Shown in pieces: positions 45,048-52,563 of a stretch of DNA of 64,000 nt. The stretch comes from Microbacterium sp. KUDC0406 (GTDB lineage Bacteria > Actinomycetota > Actinomycetes > Actinomycetales > Microbacteriaceae): positions 2,604,001 through 2,668,000 of the forward strand of contig NZ_CP091138.1 in the NCBI RefSeq assembly GCF_021582875.1, in the 5' to 3' direction. The stretch's first letter is position 1, and each line of letters starts with the position of its first letter. The notes under the pieces were generated by a model. It had not been told where the DNA came from. It saw only the letters and a program-made list of their open reading frames with translations, and did not search any database. Both the position numbers and the translations under genes were made by a program.

Positions 45048-46021
45048 GCGACGCCTTCCGGTCGTTGAGCGAGGGAGCGCAGCGACCGAGACGAAACGCC
45101 GTCAGCTCCGCCAGAGACCTCACCACGTTTCGACTCGCTCCGCTCGCTCAACGACCGGGTGGTCGCCTCACAATCCGCTCCGCCCGGAACCTCGCTGCGT
45201 TTCGACTCGCTCCGCTCGCTCAACGACCCATCCCCCGCGAGGGAGCGCAGCGACCGAGACGAAACGCCCTCAGCCCTCCTGGGAACCCCACCAGGGGAGG
45301 CGAGGAGGCGGGTGGCGGAGACGAGCTCGTCGAACAGCGCGGCGAGCTCGGGCCGCGCGGCGGCGACCGCACCGCGCTGACGGGCGACGGTCTGCTCGTC
45401 CCCGCGGGAGATCGGACCGGTCAGAGCCGACGCCGCCCCCTGCTCGGCCCAGTTGTCGACGGTCCGGCGGACGAGCGGTGCGAGCAGTTCGCGAGAGTCA
45501 TCGAGGCCCGCACTGCGTGCGATGTGCTCGGCAGCGTCCAGCACGGCAAGCACGAGATTCGAGGCGAAGGAGGCGGCCGCGTGATAGCCCGCCCGATCGT
45601 CGACCGCGAAGGGCCGCGCGCCGAGCGCCTCGGCGAGCGCGGTCGCGACGGCGAGGGCCTTCGGAGTGCGGCCCGCGACGGCGGCGCCGATGCCGTGGAA
45701 CACGTCCGGCTCCTCGGATCCGGTGAAGGTCTGCAGCGGATGCAGGCTGAAGTCGACGTCGTCGAGCCCGGTGGCGCCCGAGACGTGGCCGATCAGCGTT
45801 GCACGATCGCGCGCCCGCGCGGCAGCATCGGCGATCGCAGCATCCGGAACGCACAGCAGCACAATCGCGTCCTCCCGGATCTCTTCGTTGCGACCGAGGG
45901 GTCCCGCGACCTCCACGTCCGCCGCGCGCAGCGCGCGGGCGAGCACACCGCCGAGGCGGCCGGCGCCGATGATGGCGACCGTCCGCGGGCATGACGGAAC
46001 GGATTCAGAGGAGGGGAACAT
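45044..46021 (-). CDS. Rossmann-like/DUF2520 oxidoreductase with repeat-coded tail
   Basis: 325 aa. N-terminal Rossmann fold VAIIGAGRLGGVLARALRAA and IVLLCVPDAAIADAA, then the DUF2520 half (HPLQTFTGSE, DRAGYHAAASFASNLVLAVL). This type is often next to panC in actinobacteria and has been discussed as a ketopantoate-reductase-like enzyme; here that fits, since no panE is seen. From about residue 252 the protein is repeat sequence (GVSSRSLRSLAGDGSLSERS and similar) up to the ATGA overlap with panC. The repeats kept both the frame and the coupling. Confidence 0.85.
   Translation of the reverse strand: MFPSSESVPSCPRTVAIIGAGRLGGVLARALRAADVEVAGPLGRNEEIREDAIVLLCVPDAAIADAAARARDRATLIGHVSGATGLDDVDFSLHPLQTFTGSEEPDVFHGIGAAVAGRTPKALAVATALAEALGARPFAVDDRAGYHAAASFASNLVLAVLDAAEHIARSAGLDDSRELLAPLVRRTVDNWAEQGAASALTGPISRGDEQTVARQRGAVAAARPELAALFDELVSATRLLASPGGVPRRAEGVSSRSLRSLAGDGSLSERSESKRSEVPGGADCEATTRSLSERSESKRGEVSGGADGVSSRSLRSLAQRPEGVA
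45058..45275. repeat. GTTGAGCGAGGGAGC-type repeats inside the DUF2520 gene end
   Basis: About four or five copies in both orientations (GGTCGTTGAGCGAGGGAGCG, TTTCGACTCGCTCCGCTCGC, GAGGGAGCGCAGCGACCGAG). Coding on the minus strand. Confidence 0.85.
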
Positions 46022-46148
46022 TGCGGGTTGAGTATCCCGCCGTCGCCCGGTCCGTCAAAATCAGAGAGCAATCAGCCCACCTGATAGGCCGACCCACTTG
46101 GCATCTTGACACGTGGTTGAGGAACTGGCTTGGTCTATTGATCTCGAG

Positions 46149-48025
46149 CTAGGCGCGCGGCCCGAACAGCCCCGCCGCGAGCGCGTACAGCAGCGGCACC
46201 GCCGACACTCCCATCAGCACGCCGCCCCAGGCCGGACTCGTGGGCAGCAGCAGGATGCCGCCGATCAGCAACCCGGCGAACAGAACCGCCCCGACGGCGC
46301 GGCGCACGAGCAGTTCGAGGCGCCCCATCCGCCGTTCCAGCCTGCTCAGGTCGAATGTCAGACTGCCCTGCTCGAGCCTCGTGATCGCCGAGTCGATGCG
46401 CCCCGGCATCCGCCACAACACGCCGGCGTTCTCCAGCGCCTGCTTGGCGAGATCGCCCACGACGTTGCCGCTCTCCTCACGGAGCAGCCGCTTGGCGTAG
46501 GGCTCGACCGCGTCCCACACGTTGAAGGCGGGGTCGAGGCCACTGCACATGCCGGATGTCAGCGACACCGCACGGAACAGCATCAGCAGCCCCTCGGGCA
46601 GCTGGAACGGCATGGTGCGCACGACATCGCCGAACTCGACGGCGAAGTCCTGCAGCTCGTGCGGGTCGACGTCGCGCAGTTCGGCGAAGCCCATACCGCC
46701 GAAGCGCGCGAACAGCGTGCTGAGCGCGCGCTCGAGCTCGGCGTTCTGTGCCGAGGGCAGCAGCACGCCCATGTCCTGCGCGGCGGCGACCAGCTTCGCC
46801 CCGTCGCGCGCGGCGACCGCGATCACCAGGGCGCGCAGTCCGTCGCGGATGCCGGCCGGCACCTCGCCCATCATCCCGAAGTCCACGAACGTGAGCCTCC
46901 AGCGCACCCCTCGTTCCGGTTCGGATGCTTGCGGGTGGTCGCCCCGGTGACCCGCATCCCTTGAGACCGGAACTTCGGGGAACCGATCCCCACCTGCTCC
47001 GGTCTCACTCGTTGCGGGTGTTCGGCCGAAACACCCGCATCGATTGAGACCGGAGCCGGGGAGGCACCGCCCGCGAGGGGCGTCACGAAGATGTTGCCCG
47101 GATGCGGATCGGCGTGGAAGAACCCGTGCGTGAAGAACTGGTCGAACATGACGTCGGCGAACTCGCGCGCGACCTCGGACGGGTCGATGCCGGCCGCGCG
47201 CAGCGCATTCGTGTCGTTGATCTTGATGGCCGTGACGTCGGCGAGCGTCAGCACCCGTCGCGTCGTCCGCTCCCACGCCACCGCCGGCGCCGCGACGCGC
47301 GGGTCGCCCTCGAAGTCGGCCGCGAACCGCTCGCCGTTCGCGGCCTCGTGCAGGTAGTCGACCTCTTCGAGGCTGGTGCGGGCGAACTCCTCGACGAGCG
47401 CGGGGGCGTCGACGCGCTCGCGCACGATGCGGATGCGGCGCAGCCATCCGCCGACCTTCCGCAGCGCGGCGAGGTCGGTGTCGATGATGTCGTCGATGCC
47501 GGGGCGCTGCACCTTGACGACGACGTCGGCGAACCCGGCATCCTCCGCCGCGGCGGCCGAGAGCCGGGCGCGGTGCACCTGACCGAGCGAGGCCGCGGCG
47601 ACCGGCACCTCGTCGAACCGGTCGTAGGCCTGGGCGAGGGTGGTGCCGAGCTCGGCCTCGGCGAGCGCGCGGATGTCGGGGAACGGCACGGCCGGCACCT
47701 CGTCCTGCAGTCCGGCGAGCTCCTGCGTGACCTCGGGCGGCAACACGTCGAGGCGGGACGAGAGGAACTGTCCGACTTTGATCATCAGACCGCCGAGCTG
47801 CACCGCGAGGTCGTGGAAGCGCCGCGCGATGCGCAGCATCCGATCGTCTCGTGTGCGGTCCGCGAGGCCCGCGAATCCGATGCGCGGCAGCACAAGCTCG
47901 AACCACCACACCTGCACGAGCACGCGCGAGGCGAACGCCAGGATGCGGCGATAGCGACGCCCACCCGGTCGCCCCGCGAGCGAAGCGAGACGAAGCGCTC
48001 TGGGATCGTCGATGCGCTGCTCCAT
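46149..48025 (-). pseudogene. AarF/UbiB-type ABC1 kinase gene interrupted by palindromic repeats
   Basis: The ATG at 48025 is 5 nt after the PadR stop. The upstream part shows ABC1 kinase features: KVGQFLSSRLDVLPPEVTQE, VPAASLGQVHRA-like VAAASLGQVHRARL, VVKVQRPGIDD and the catalytic HADPHPGN. The downstream part, in another frame, resumes RWRLTFVDFGMMGEVPAGIR with the DFG and ends in two membrane helices (GAVLFAGLLIGGILLLP). Between them about 150 bp of palindromic repeat (46914-47060) separates the catalytic loop from DFG and shifts the frame, so no intact kinase can be made as read. A GAGCGAAGCGAGACGAAGCG repeat copy also lies near its start. ABC1 kinases act in quinone/lipid metabolism. 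Confidence 0.85.
46914..47060. repeat. Two palindromic repeat copies inserted in the kinase gene
   Basis: Copy one about 46914-46974 (TTCCGGTTCGGATGCTTGCG ... CCTTGAGACCGGAAC), copy two about 46998-47060 (GCTCCGGTCTCACTCGTTGC ... GATTGAGACCGGAGC). Same family as 10199-10262 and 18810-18870, where the copies are between genes. Confidence 0.85.
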
Positions 48026-48030
48026 TCCGA

Positions 48031-48606
48031 TCAGTCGGCGGCGAGAATCGCGTACAGCTTACGGCGGGCGTCCTCCAGCACCTCGACCGCCTGCTGCACC
48101 TGCTCGGGCGAGCCGGTGCGGCCGACCTGCGCGGCTGCGGCTGCGAGCTCCATGCCGGCCTTGGGAAGGGCGGCGAGGTGGGCGCCGGGGCGGGACGCGG
48201 ATGCCTCCCATGGGGCCTGCTTGTCGTCGGCGGTCGCCTCGCGACCGGCATCCGTCAGTGAGTAGGTCTTGCGGCCGTTGTCCTCCACGGCCTCGATGAG
48301 ACCCTCGTCGGCGAGCAGCTGCAGCGTGGGGTAGACCGAGCCGGCGCTCGGCTTCCAGGTGCCGCCGCTGCGCTCGGAGATCTCGTTGATGATCTGGTAG
48401 CCGTGCATGGGCTGTTCGGCGAGCAGGGCGAGCACGGCGGCGCGCACGTCGCCGCGGCCCATGCGCGGGGTGGGCACGCGCTGCTCGAAGGCGTTGCGCA
48501 GCTGCTCCATCGCCTCCCAGATGGCGGCGCCGGGGCCGCCGCGGCCGCCGGAACCGAAGTCGAAGGGGGAGTTGCCGAACCCGTTGGAAGAGAACGAACC
48601 GTTCAT
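48031..48606 (-). CDS. PadR-family transcriptional regulator
   Basis: 191 aa from the ATG at 48606 (MNGSFSSNGFGNSPFDFG) with GAGGAG upstream. A Gly-rich N-terminal arm, then the PadR winged helix (VRAAVLALLAEQPMHGYQII, GSVYPTLQLLADEGLIEAV, KTYSLTDAGREA) and a C-terminal dimerisation helix. It precedes the ABC1 kinase gene by 5 nt and was probably cotranscribed. Palindromic CGATATATCG upstream may be its operator. Confidence 0.9.
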   Translation of the reverse strand: MNGSFSSNGFGNSPFDFGSGGRGGPGAAIWEAMEQLRNAFEQRVPTPRMGRGDVRAAVLALLAEQPMHGYQIINEISERSGGTWKPSAGSVYPTLQLLADEGLIEAVEDNGRKTYSLTDAGREATADDKQAPWEASASRPGAHLAALPKAGMELAAAAAQVGRTGSPEQVQQAVEVLEDARRKLYAILAAD

Positions 48607-48624
48607 GATGGCCTCCTCGGTCGA

Positions 48625-48662
48625 TAGCGAACGATGGTTAACGATATATCGGTAAGTGTCGT
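48625..48662. promoter_or_regulatory. PadR promoter with palindromic operator candidate
   Basis: AT-rich stretch with AACGATGGTTAACGATATAT and the perfect palindrome CGATATATCG (about 48633-48643), plus AACGA/TCGTT arms on both sides. Autoregulation by PadR is typical. Confidence 0.5.
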
Positions 48663-48677
48663 TCGGGAAGAGGACCT

Positions 48678-49016
48678 TCAGTGATTCCACTCCTCGTCCA
48701 ACAGCTCAGCCAGTTTCGGGAAGCTCACGGACACAGTGCGCCAGAGAAGTTCCTGGTCGATCCGGTCGTAGTGGTGCACGACGAAGTCGCGCGTGCGCGC
48801 AGCCGCCCGCCACATCGGATGCCGGAACCGATCGCCCGTCGCCGAAGTGAGGCGCTTCGCGAGGTCACCCACCCTGTTCACCAACGCCTCGAAGGCGAGG
48901 GGAATCGCCGGGTCCTCCGCGTAGGCGTCCTCCCCACGCGCCACGAGCATCGCTGCCTGTGACAAGGCATCCTCAAGCTCGCCCAGCCAGCGCTCGATGC
49001 GGTCCTGGTCGTTCAC
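48678..49016 (-). CDS. HepT-like HEPN toxin (DUF86)
   Basis: 112 aa, all-helical. RDFVVHHY (Arg76, His81, Tyr83) is the R-x4-H-x-Y motif of HepT toxins, in which R and H make the RNase site and Tyr is the residue modified by the partner nucleotidyltransferase. Its start overlaps the antitoxin stop (ATGA), so it is translated after the antitoxin. Confidence 0.85.
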   Translation of the reverse strand: MNDQDRIERWLGELEDALSQAAMLVARGEDAYAEDPAIPLAFEALVNRVGDLAKRLTSATGDRFRHPMWRAAARTRDFVVHHYDRIDQELLWRTVSVSFPKLAELLDEEWNH

Positions 49017-49474
49017 AGCCGCACCGCATCGGAAAGGATCGCCGTGTCGCGCTCAGCGTCGAGGGCGTTGATCGAGATCACCGACACCGGCAATTGCAGC
49101 AGCACCTCCATGTCCATCTCGAACTGGGCGAGATCGAACAGCGTGACGCCGCCGCCCGGCGTCACCAGCAGATCGACGTCACTGTCGGGCCCGGCTTGGC
49201 CGCGCGCCACCGACCCGTAGACACGGACGTCCTCAAGTCCCGCCGCGCCGGCGAGACGCTCGATCACCGGCTTCAGCTTCCGCAGGCGCTCGAGCGTGAC
49301 GACGTTCTGCGGCTGAGCATCGAGCAGCTCTCGATACCTGAGGATCGGCACCAGCGCGGCCTCTGGCTTGCGGTGCGCACCGATGATGACGACCGGGGCG
49401 TCCGGAGCGGTACGGAAGTCGACGAGAAGCCGCGTGAGTCCCGCACGGGCCTCGGAGACAGGCAGAACCTCCAT
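49013..49474 (-). CDS. MntA-like antitoxin: Phd/YefM-type domain fused to nucleotidyltransferase
   Basis: 153 aa. Residues about 1-52 (MEVLPVSEARAGLTRLLVDF, PVVIIGAHRKPEAALVPILR) look like a Phd/YefM DNA-binding antitoxin. Residues about 80-150 are a minimal nucleotidyltransferase with GSVARG (87-92) and DSDVDLLV (metal ligands Asp99 and Asp101). MntA antitoxins silence HepT by adenylylating the Tyr of R-x4-H-x-Y. The extra N-terminal domain could add operator binding and autoregulation. GGAGG lies before the ATG. Confidence 0.85.
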   Translation of the reverse strand: MEVLPVSEARAGLTRLLVDFRTAPDAPVVIIGAHRKPEAALVPILRYRELLDAQPQNVVTLERLRKLKPVIERLAGAAGLEDVRVYGSVARGQAGPDSDVDLLVTPGGGVTLFDLAQFEMDMEVLLQLPVSVISINALDAERDTAILSDAVRL

Positions 49475-49484
49475 GGACGACCTC

Positions 49485-49504
49485 CTGTACAGATTATTGT
49501 ACAG
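49485..49504. promoter_or_regulatory. Toxin-antitoxin operator candidate
   Basis: CTGTACAGATTATTGTACAG: two TGTACA palindromes 12 nt apart, directly upstream of the Phd-nucleotidyltransferase start, where a Phd-type domain would bind. It also contains the MFS gene's stop codon. Confidence 0.6.
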
Positions 49505-50695
49505 ATCTCGTCGGCCAGCGCCCCTCCAGCACGCCCGCGAAGAGGATCGCCACCAGCCCCGCGATCGGCACCACCAGCAGGCCGGTGCGCAGGCCGGCGT
49601 TGTCGGCGATGAGGCCGACCAGGGGCGGGGCGAGCAGGAATCCGAGGCGCAGCAGCCACGACACGATCGTCAGGCCCGCACCGTGCCGCAGGCCGGGCAG
49701 TTCGTCGGCGGCCTGCAGCGCCGCCGGGATCAGGGTCGCGACGCCGAAGCCGGCGGCTATGAATCCGACGATCGTGCCGGGCACCGTGGGGAACGCGAGC
49801 GCCAGCCCCATGCCGACGGCGACGATCACGCCACCGGCTCGCGCGATGGTGCGCTGCCCGAACCTGTCGACGAGGCGGTCGCCGACCAGGCGTCCGACGA
49901 ACTGGGCGCCGACAAGAGAGATGTAACCGACGGCGGCGAGCGCCGCGGGTGCGCCGAGTGAGCTGCCGAGGTACAGGGTGGCCCACGACATGCCGGCATC
50001 CTCGACGACCGCGCCCGCGATCGCGATGAGCACGAGGGCGAGCAGGATGAAGACGGTGCGGGCGCTGACGCGCGGCTTCGTGTCTGCCACGGCGTGAGGC
50101 GCGTCGGGCGCCTCCCCGCCTCGTCGCGGCCCGGCAGGCAGAGCCGCGCGGCGACGAGCGACACGGCCACGAAGATCACCGCCGAGATCGACAGGTGGAT
50201 ACCGAGGGGCAGGCCGAGCGCGATCGCCGCGGCCGCCATCGCCCCGCCGAGCACGGCGCCGGCCGACCAGATGGCATGGAAAGAGTTGATGATCGAGCGG
50301 GAGTAGCCGCGCTGCACCCGCAGGCTGTGCGCGTTCTGGGCGACGTCGGTGATCGAGTCTGCGGCGCCGCCGAGCAGCAGCGCGAGGGCGAACAGCACGG
50401 CGGAGGGCGCGAGGCCTGCGGCGAGCAGGCTCAGGCTGACGACGACCGTGCCGACCACGGCGACCCGCGCCGAGCCGAACCGGCGCACGAACATCGCGGC
50501 GGTGAGCCCGGCGGCGATCGCCCCGGCGGGGAACGCCGCGATCGCGAGGCCGTAGGTGGCGGCATCCAGCCCCAGTGCCGACTTGATCTCGGGATAGCGC
50601 GGCAGGATGTTCGCGAACAGCGCGCCGTTGGTGAGGAACAGCAGCGCCGTGCCGAGCCGGGCGCGACGCAGGGCGAGGGAGGGCGACGAAGGCAT
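49494..50695 (-). CDS. Major facilitator superfamily transporter, one frameshift
   Basis: ATG at 50695 (MPSSPSLALRRARLGTALLF). The first seven or so helices (LPRYPEIKSALGLDAATYGL, GGAADSITDVAQNAHSLRVQ, INSFHAIWSAGAVLGG) are in one frame to about 50115, the rest (DTKPRVSARTVFILLALVLI, GLRHGAGLTIVSWLLRLGFL) in another. One missing G in a run of four near 50115 rejoins them to 400 aa, the normal size. The sequence resembles the FucP/YbjJ-like MFS group. The 3' end overlaps the toxin-antitoxin operator. Confidence 0.85.
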
Positions 50696-50740
50696 CCGTT
50701 CAACGCTATCGAGACGGATGCCGGGAACTAGGCTCGCAGC

Positions 50741-51067
50741 ATGCCGCAGCCTCAGATCGCCGAGTACCTCCTCCAACACGCCAAGGATGCCCGCTCCCGA
50801 GGCGACGTCCTCCTGCACCTGCAGTTCGACGTCGCGCAGCTGACCGGTGAGACCTCGTCGTGGGGCTCGGCCGAGAACCGCATCCAGCGCGACGATCAGG
50901 TCGGATACCTGCTCAGCCAGGTCGAGGCGCTGGGCTGGCGGCTGGAGCACACCGGCTACGTCTTCGTCGAGAGCGGGTCCACCAGCTCGGCGAGGATGTT
51001 CAGCACGGGCGCGGGGGTCGTGAACCACGGGGGCGTCGAGGGGATGTTCACCTTCCGCCGGGTGTGA
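50741..51067 (+). CDS. Conserved hypothetical protein
   Basis: 108 aa (MPQPQIAEYLLQHAKDARSR). ACTAGGCTCGCAGC just upstream suggests a leaderless start. It ends VVNHGGVEGMFTFRRV. It is compact, soluble and without Cys; I recall similar small actinobacterial proteins but no function. It lies 14 nt before the DUF503 gene on the same strand. Confidence 0.65.
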   Translation: MPQPQIAEYLLQHAKDARSRGDVLLHLQFDVAQLTGETSSWGSAENRIQRDDQVGYLLSQVEALGWRLEHTGYVFVESGSTSSARMFSTGAGVVNHGGVEGMFTFRRV

Positions 51068-51081
51068 GGCAGACTGGCGGC

Positions 51082-51378
51082 GTGTGGATCGGGTGGATCG
51101 AGTTCGACATCCTGCTCGGCGACGTGCAGTCGCTGAAGGAGAAGCGCAGCGTCATCCGCCCGATCATCGCCGAGCTGAGCCGGCGCACCGAGGCCTCCTG
51201 CGCCGAGGTCGGCGCGCAGGACCTGCACCGTCGCACCGAGATCGGCGTCTCGGTGGTCGCCGCGCACGCAACGCACGTCCGCGACGTGCTCGATCAGGCC
51301 GAACGGATGCTGGTGGAGAACCATCCCGAGGTGACGGTGCTGTCGGCGCGGAGAGGGTTGCACTCGAGCGGGGACTGA
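51082..51378 (+). CDS. DUF503 family protein (YlxP-like)
   Basis: 98 aa from a GTG at 51082 (WIGWIEFDILLGDVQSLKEK). The DUF503 pattern is clear: LKEKRSVIRPIIAELSRR, EVGAQDLHRRTEIGVSVVAA and LDQAERMLVENHPEVTVLSA. YlxP-like proteins are often near rbfA and linked to ribosome assembly, but that context is absent here. Confidence 0.85.
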   Translation: MWIGWIEFDILLGDVQSLKEKRSVIRPIIAELSRRTEASCAEVGAQDLHRRTEIGVSVVAAHATHVRDVLDQAERMLVENHPEVTVLSARRGLHSSGD

Positions 51379-51470
51379 GTTGCCTTCCACAAGCCGCGGA
51401 TCAGGCGGAGATCTCCCCATGCCCGGGTTCTCCGCCGAGCTGGCCGTCAGCGCCCCACCACAGTTGTCGC

Positions 51471-51917
51471 ATGGGAATCAGATACTTCGCCAGCCCGGTT
51501 TCACCGCGACAGATCGAGCAGTCGCACGAGTGCCCGAGAGAATGCTTCGACGGTGACGACGCGTGGGACCACTGGGGTCCCGGCCGAGAACCCACGCTGG
51601 ACCTGGACAAGTGCTATCCGGAGTTGCAGTGGCTGCTCGGTGGAGATCGTCCCCGACGGTCCTACGCACTCGTCAGGGGAGAGACCCGGCAGTCGCGTTA
51701 CGGCTGGGAGTCGTTCCATCGTCTCTTGGATCCGTCGGAGACCCGCGCGATTGCCGCCGACCTGGACGAGCTGCTCGCCGCGCCCGACCAGCTCGCCACG
51801 ATCGGATGCCGGTTCGGCGATCGGAGTGATCACGCGCACGAGGATCTTCGCCGAGCGCAGGCGTTCACTACGCGAGTCGCCGATGCCGGCTTCGGCATCC
51901 ACTATCGGATCGGCTGA
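51471..51917 (+). CDS. DUF1877/YfbM-like protein
   Basis: 148 aa from the ATG at 51471 (MGIRYFASPVSPRQIEQSHE). LDLDKCYPELQWLLGGDRPR matches the LDKxWxxLxxLLxG core of DUF1877 proteins, followed by a long helical C-terminus (LDPSETRAIAADLDELLAAP). Function unknown. Confidence 0.6.
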   Translation: MGIRYFASPVSPRQIEQSHECPRECFDGDDAWDHWGPGREPTLDLDKCYPELQWLLGGDRPRRSYALVRGETRQSRYGWESFHRLLDPSETRAIAADLDELLAAPDQLATIGCRFGDRSDHAHEDLRRAQAFTTRVADAGFGIHYRIG

Positions 51918-51937
51918 AGTGCATGCATACTGTAAGC

Positions 51938-52168
51938 ATGCCAAACGTGCTGATCAGAGACCTCGATCCGGCGGTGCACTCCGTACTGTCGGCACGGGCC
52001 GAGGCGCGCGGGCAGTCACTACAGCAGTATCTGACTGCGGAATTGACGGAGATGGCGTCGAAGCCGACGTTGGAGGAGCTTCTTCTGGAGTTCTCTCATC
52101 GTCCGCCGCAGCACATCCCGTCCGAGGTGATCGTCAAGGCCATCCACGACGGCCGACGCGATCGATGA
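51938..52168 (+). CDS. FitA-type ribbon-helix-helix antitoxin
   Basis: 76 aa from the ATG at 51938 (MPNVLIRDLDPAVHSVLSAR), then AEARGQSLQQYLTAELTEMA: the ribbon-helix-helix of FitA/VapB-like antitoxins. It should bind its own promoter and the toxin. GCATGC/TGCATAC/GCATGC elements at the start may be the operator. The stop overlaps the toxin start (ATGA). Confidence 0.88.
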   Translation: MPNVLIRDLDPAVHSVLSARAEARGQSLQQYLTAELTEMASKPTLEELLLEFSHRPPQHIPSEVIVKAIHDGRRDR

Positions 52169-52557
52169 TCGTCATCGATGCGTCTGCCGTCGTGAAGCTG
52201 ATCGGCGAGCACGGCACCACCCCTCAGCTGCACGAGCAGGTCTTCGGCGAGAGGCTCATCGCCCCCGATGTCCTGCCGCTCGAGACCGCTTCAGCCCTGC
52301 GCGGCCTGAGTCTTGGCGGGCACCTGGACAAGCGCGGTCTTCACACCGCCGTCGACGATCTCATGCGCCTGCCGATCGATCTGCATCCGTCGCTGCCACT
52401 GATCCCGCGCGTCATGGCACTGCGCCAGAACTTCTCGGCGTACGACGCGAGTTACGTCGCTCTCGCCGAACTGTTCGGATGCCCGTTGCTGACCTTCGAC
52501 AAGCGGCTGGCGAAGGCCGCGCAGAAGCACTGCATGGTCGAGATCGCGGAGGAATGA
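52165..52557 (+). CDS. PIN-domain toxin (FitB/VapC-like)
   Basis: 130 aa. PIN-domain acidic residues: Asp5 in MIVIDASAVVKL, Glu in LPLETASALRG, Asp in SAYDASYVALAE and Asp in LLTFDKRLAKAA. VapC-like toxins are Mg-dependent RNases that cut specific RNAs such as tRNA. It is coupled to the FitA-like gene. Confidence 0.9.
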   Translation: MIVIDASAVVKLIGEHGTTPQLHEQVFGERLIAPDVLPLETASALRGLSLGGHLDKRGLHTAVDDLMRLPIDLHPSLPLIPRVMALRQNFSAYDASYVALAELFGCPLLTFDKRLAKAAQKHCMVEIAEE

Positions 52558-52563
52558 ACCCCG

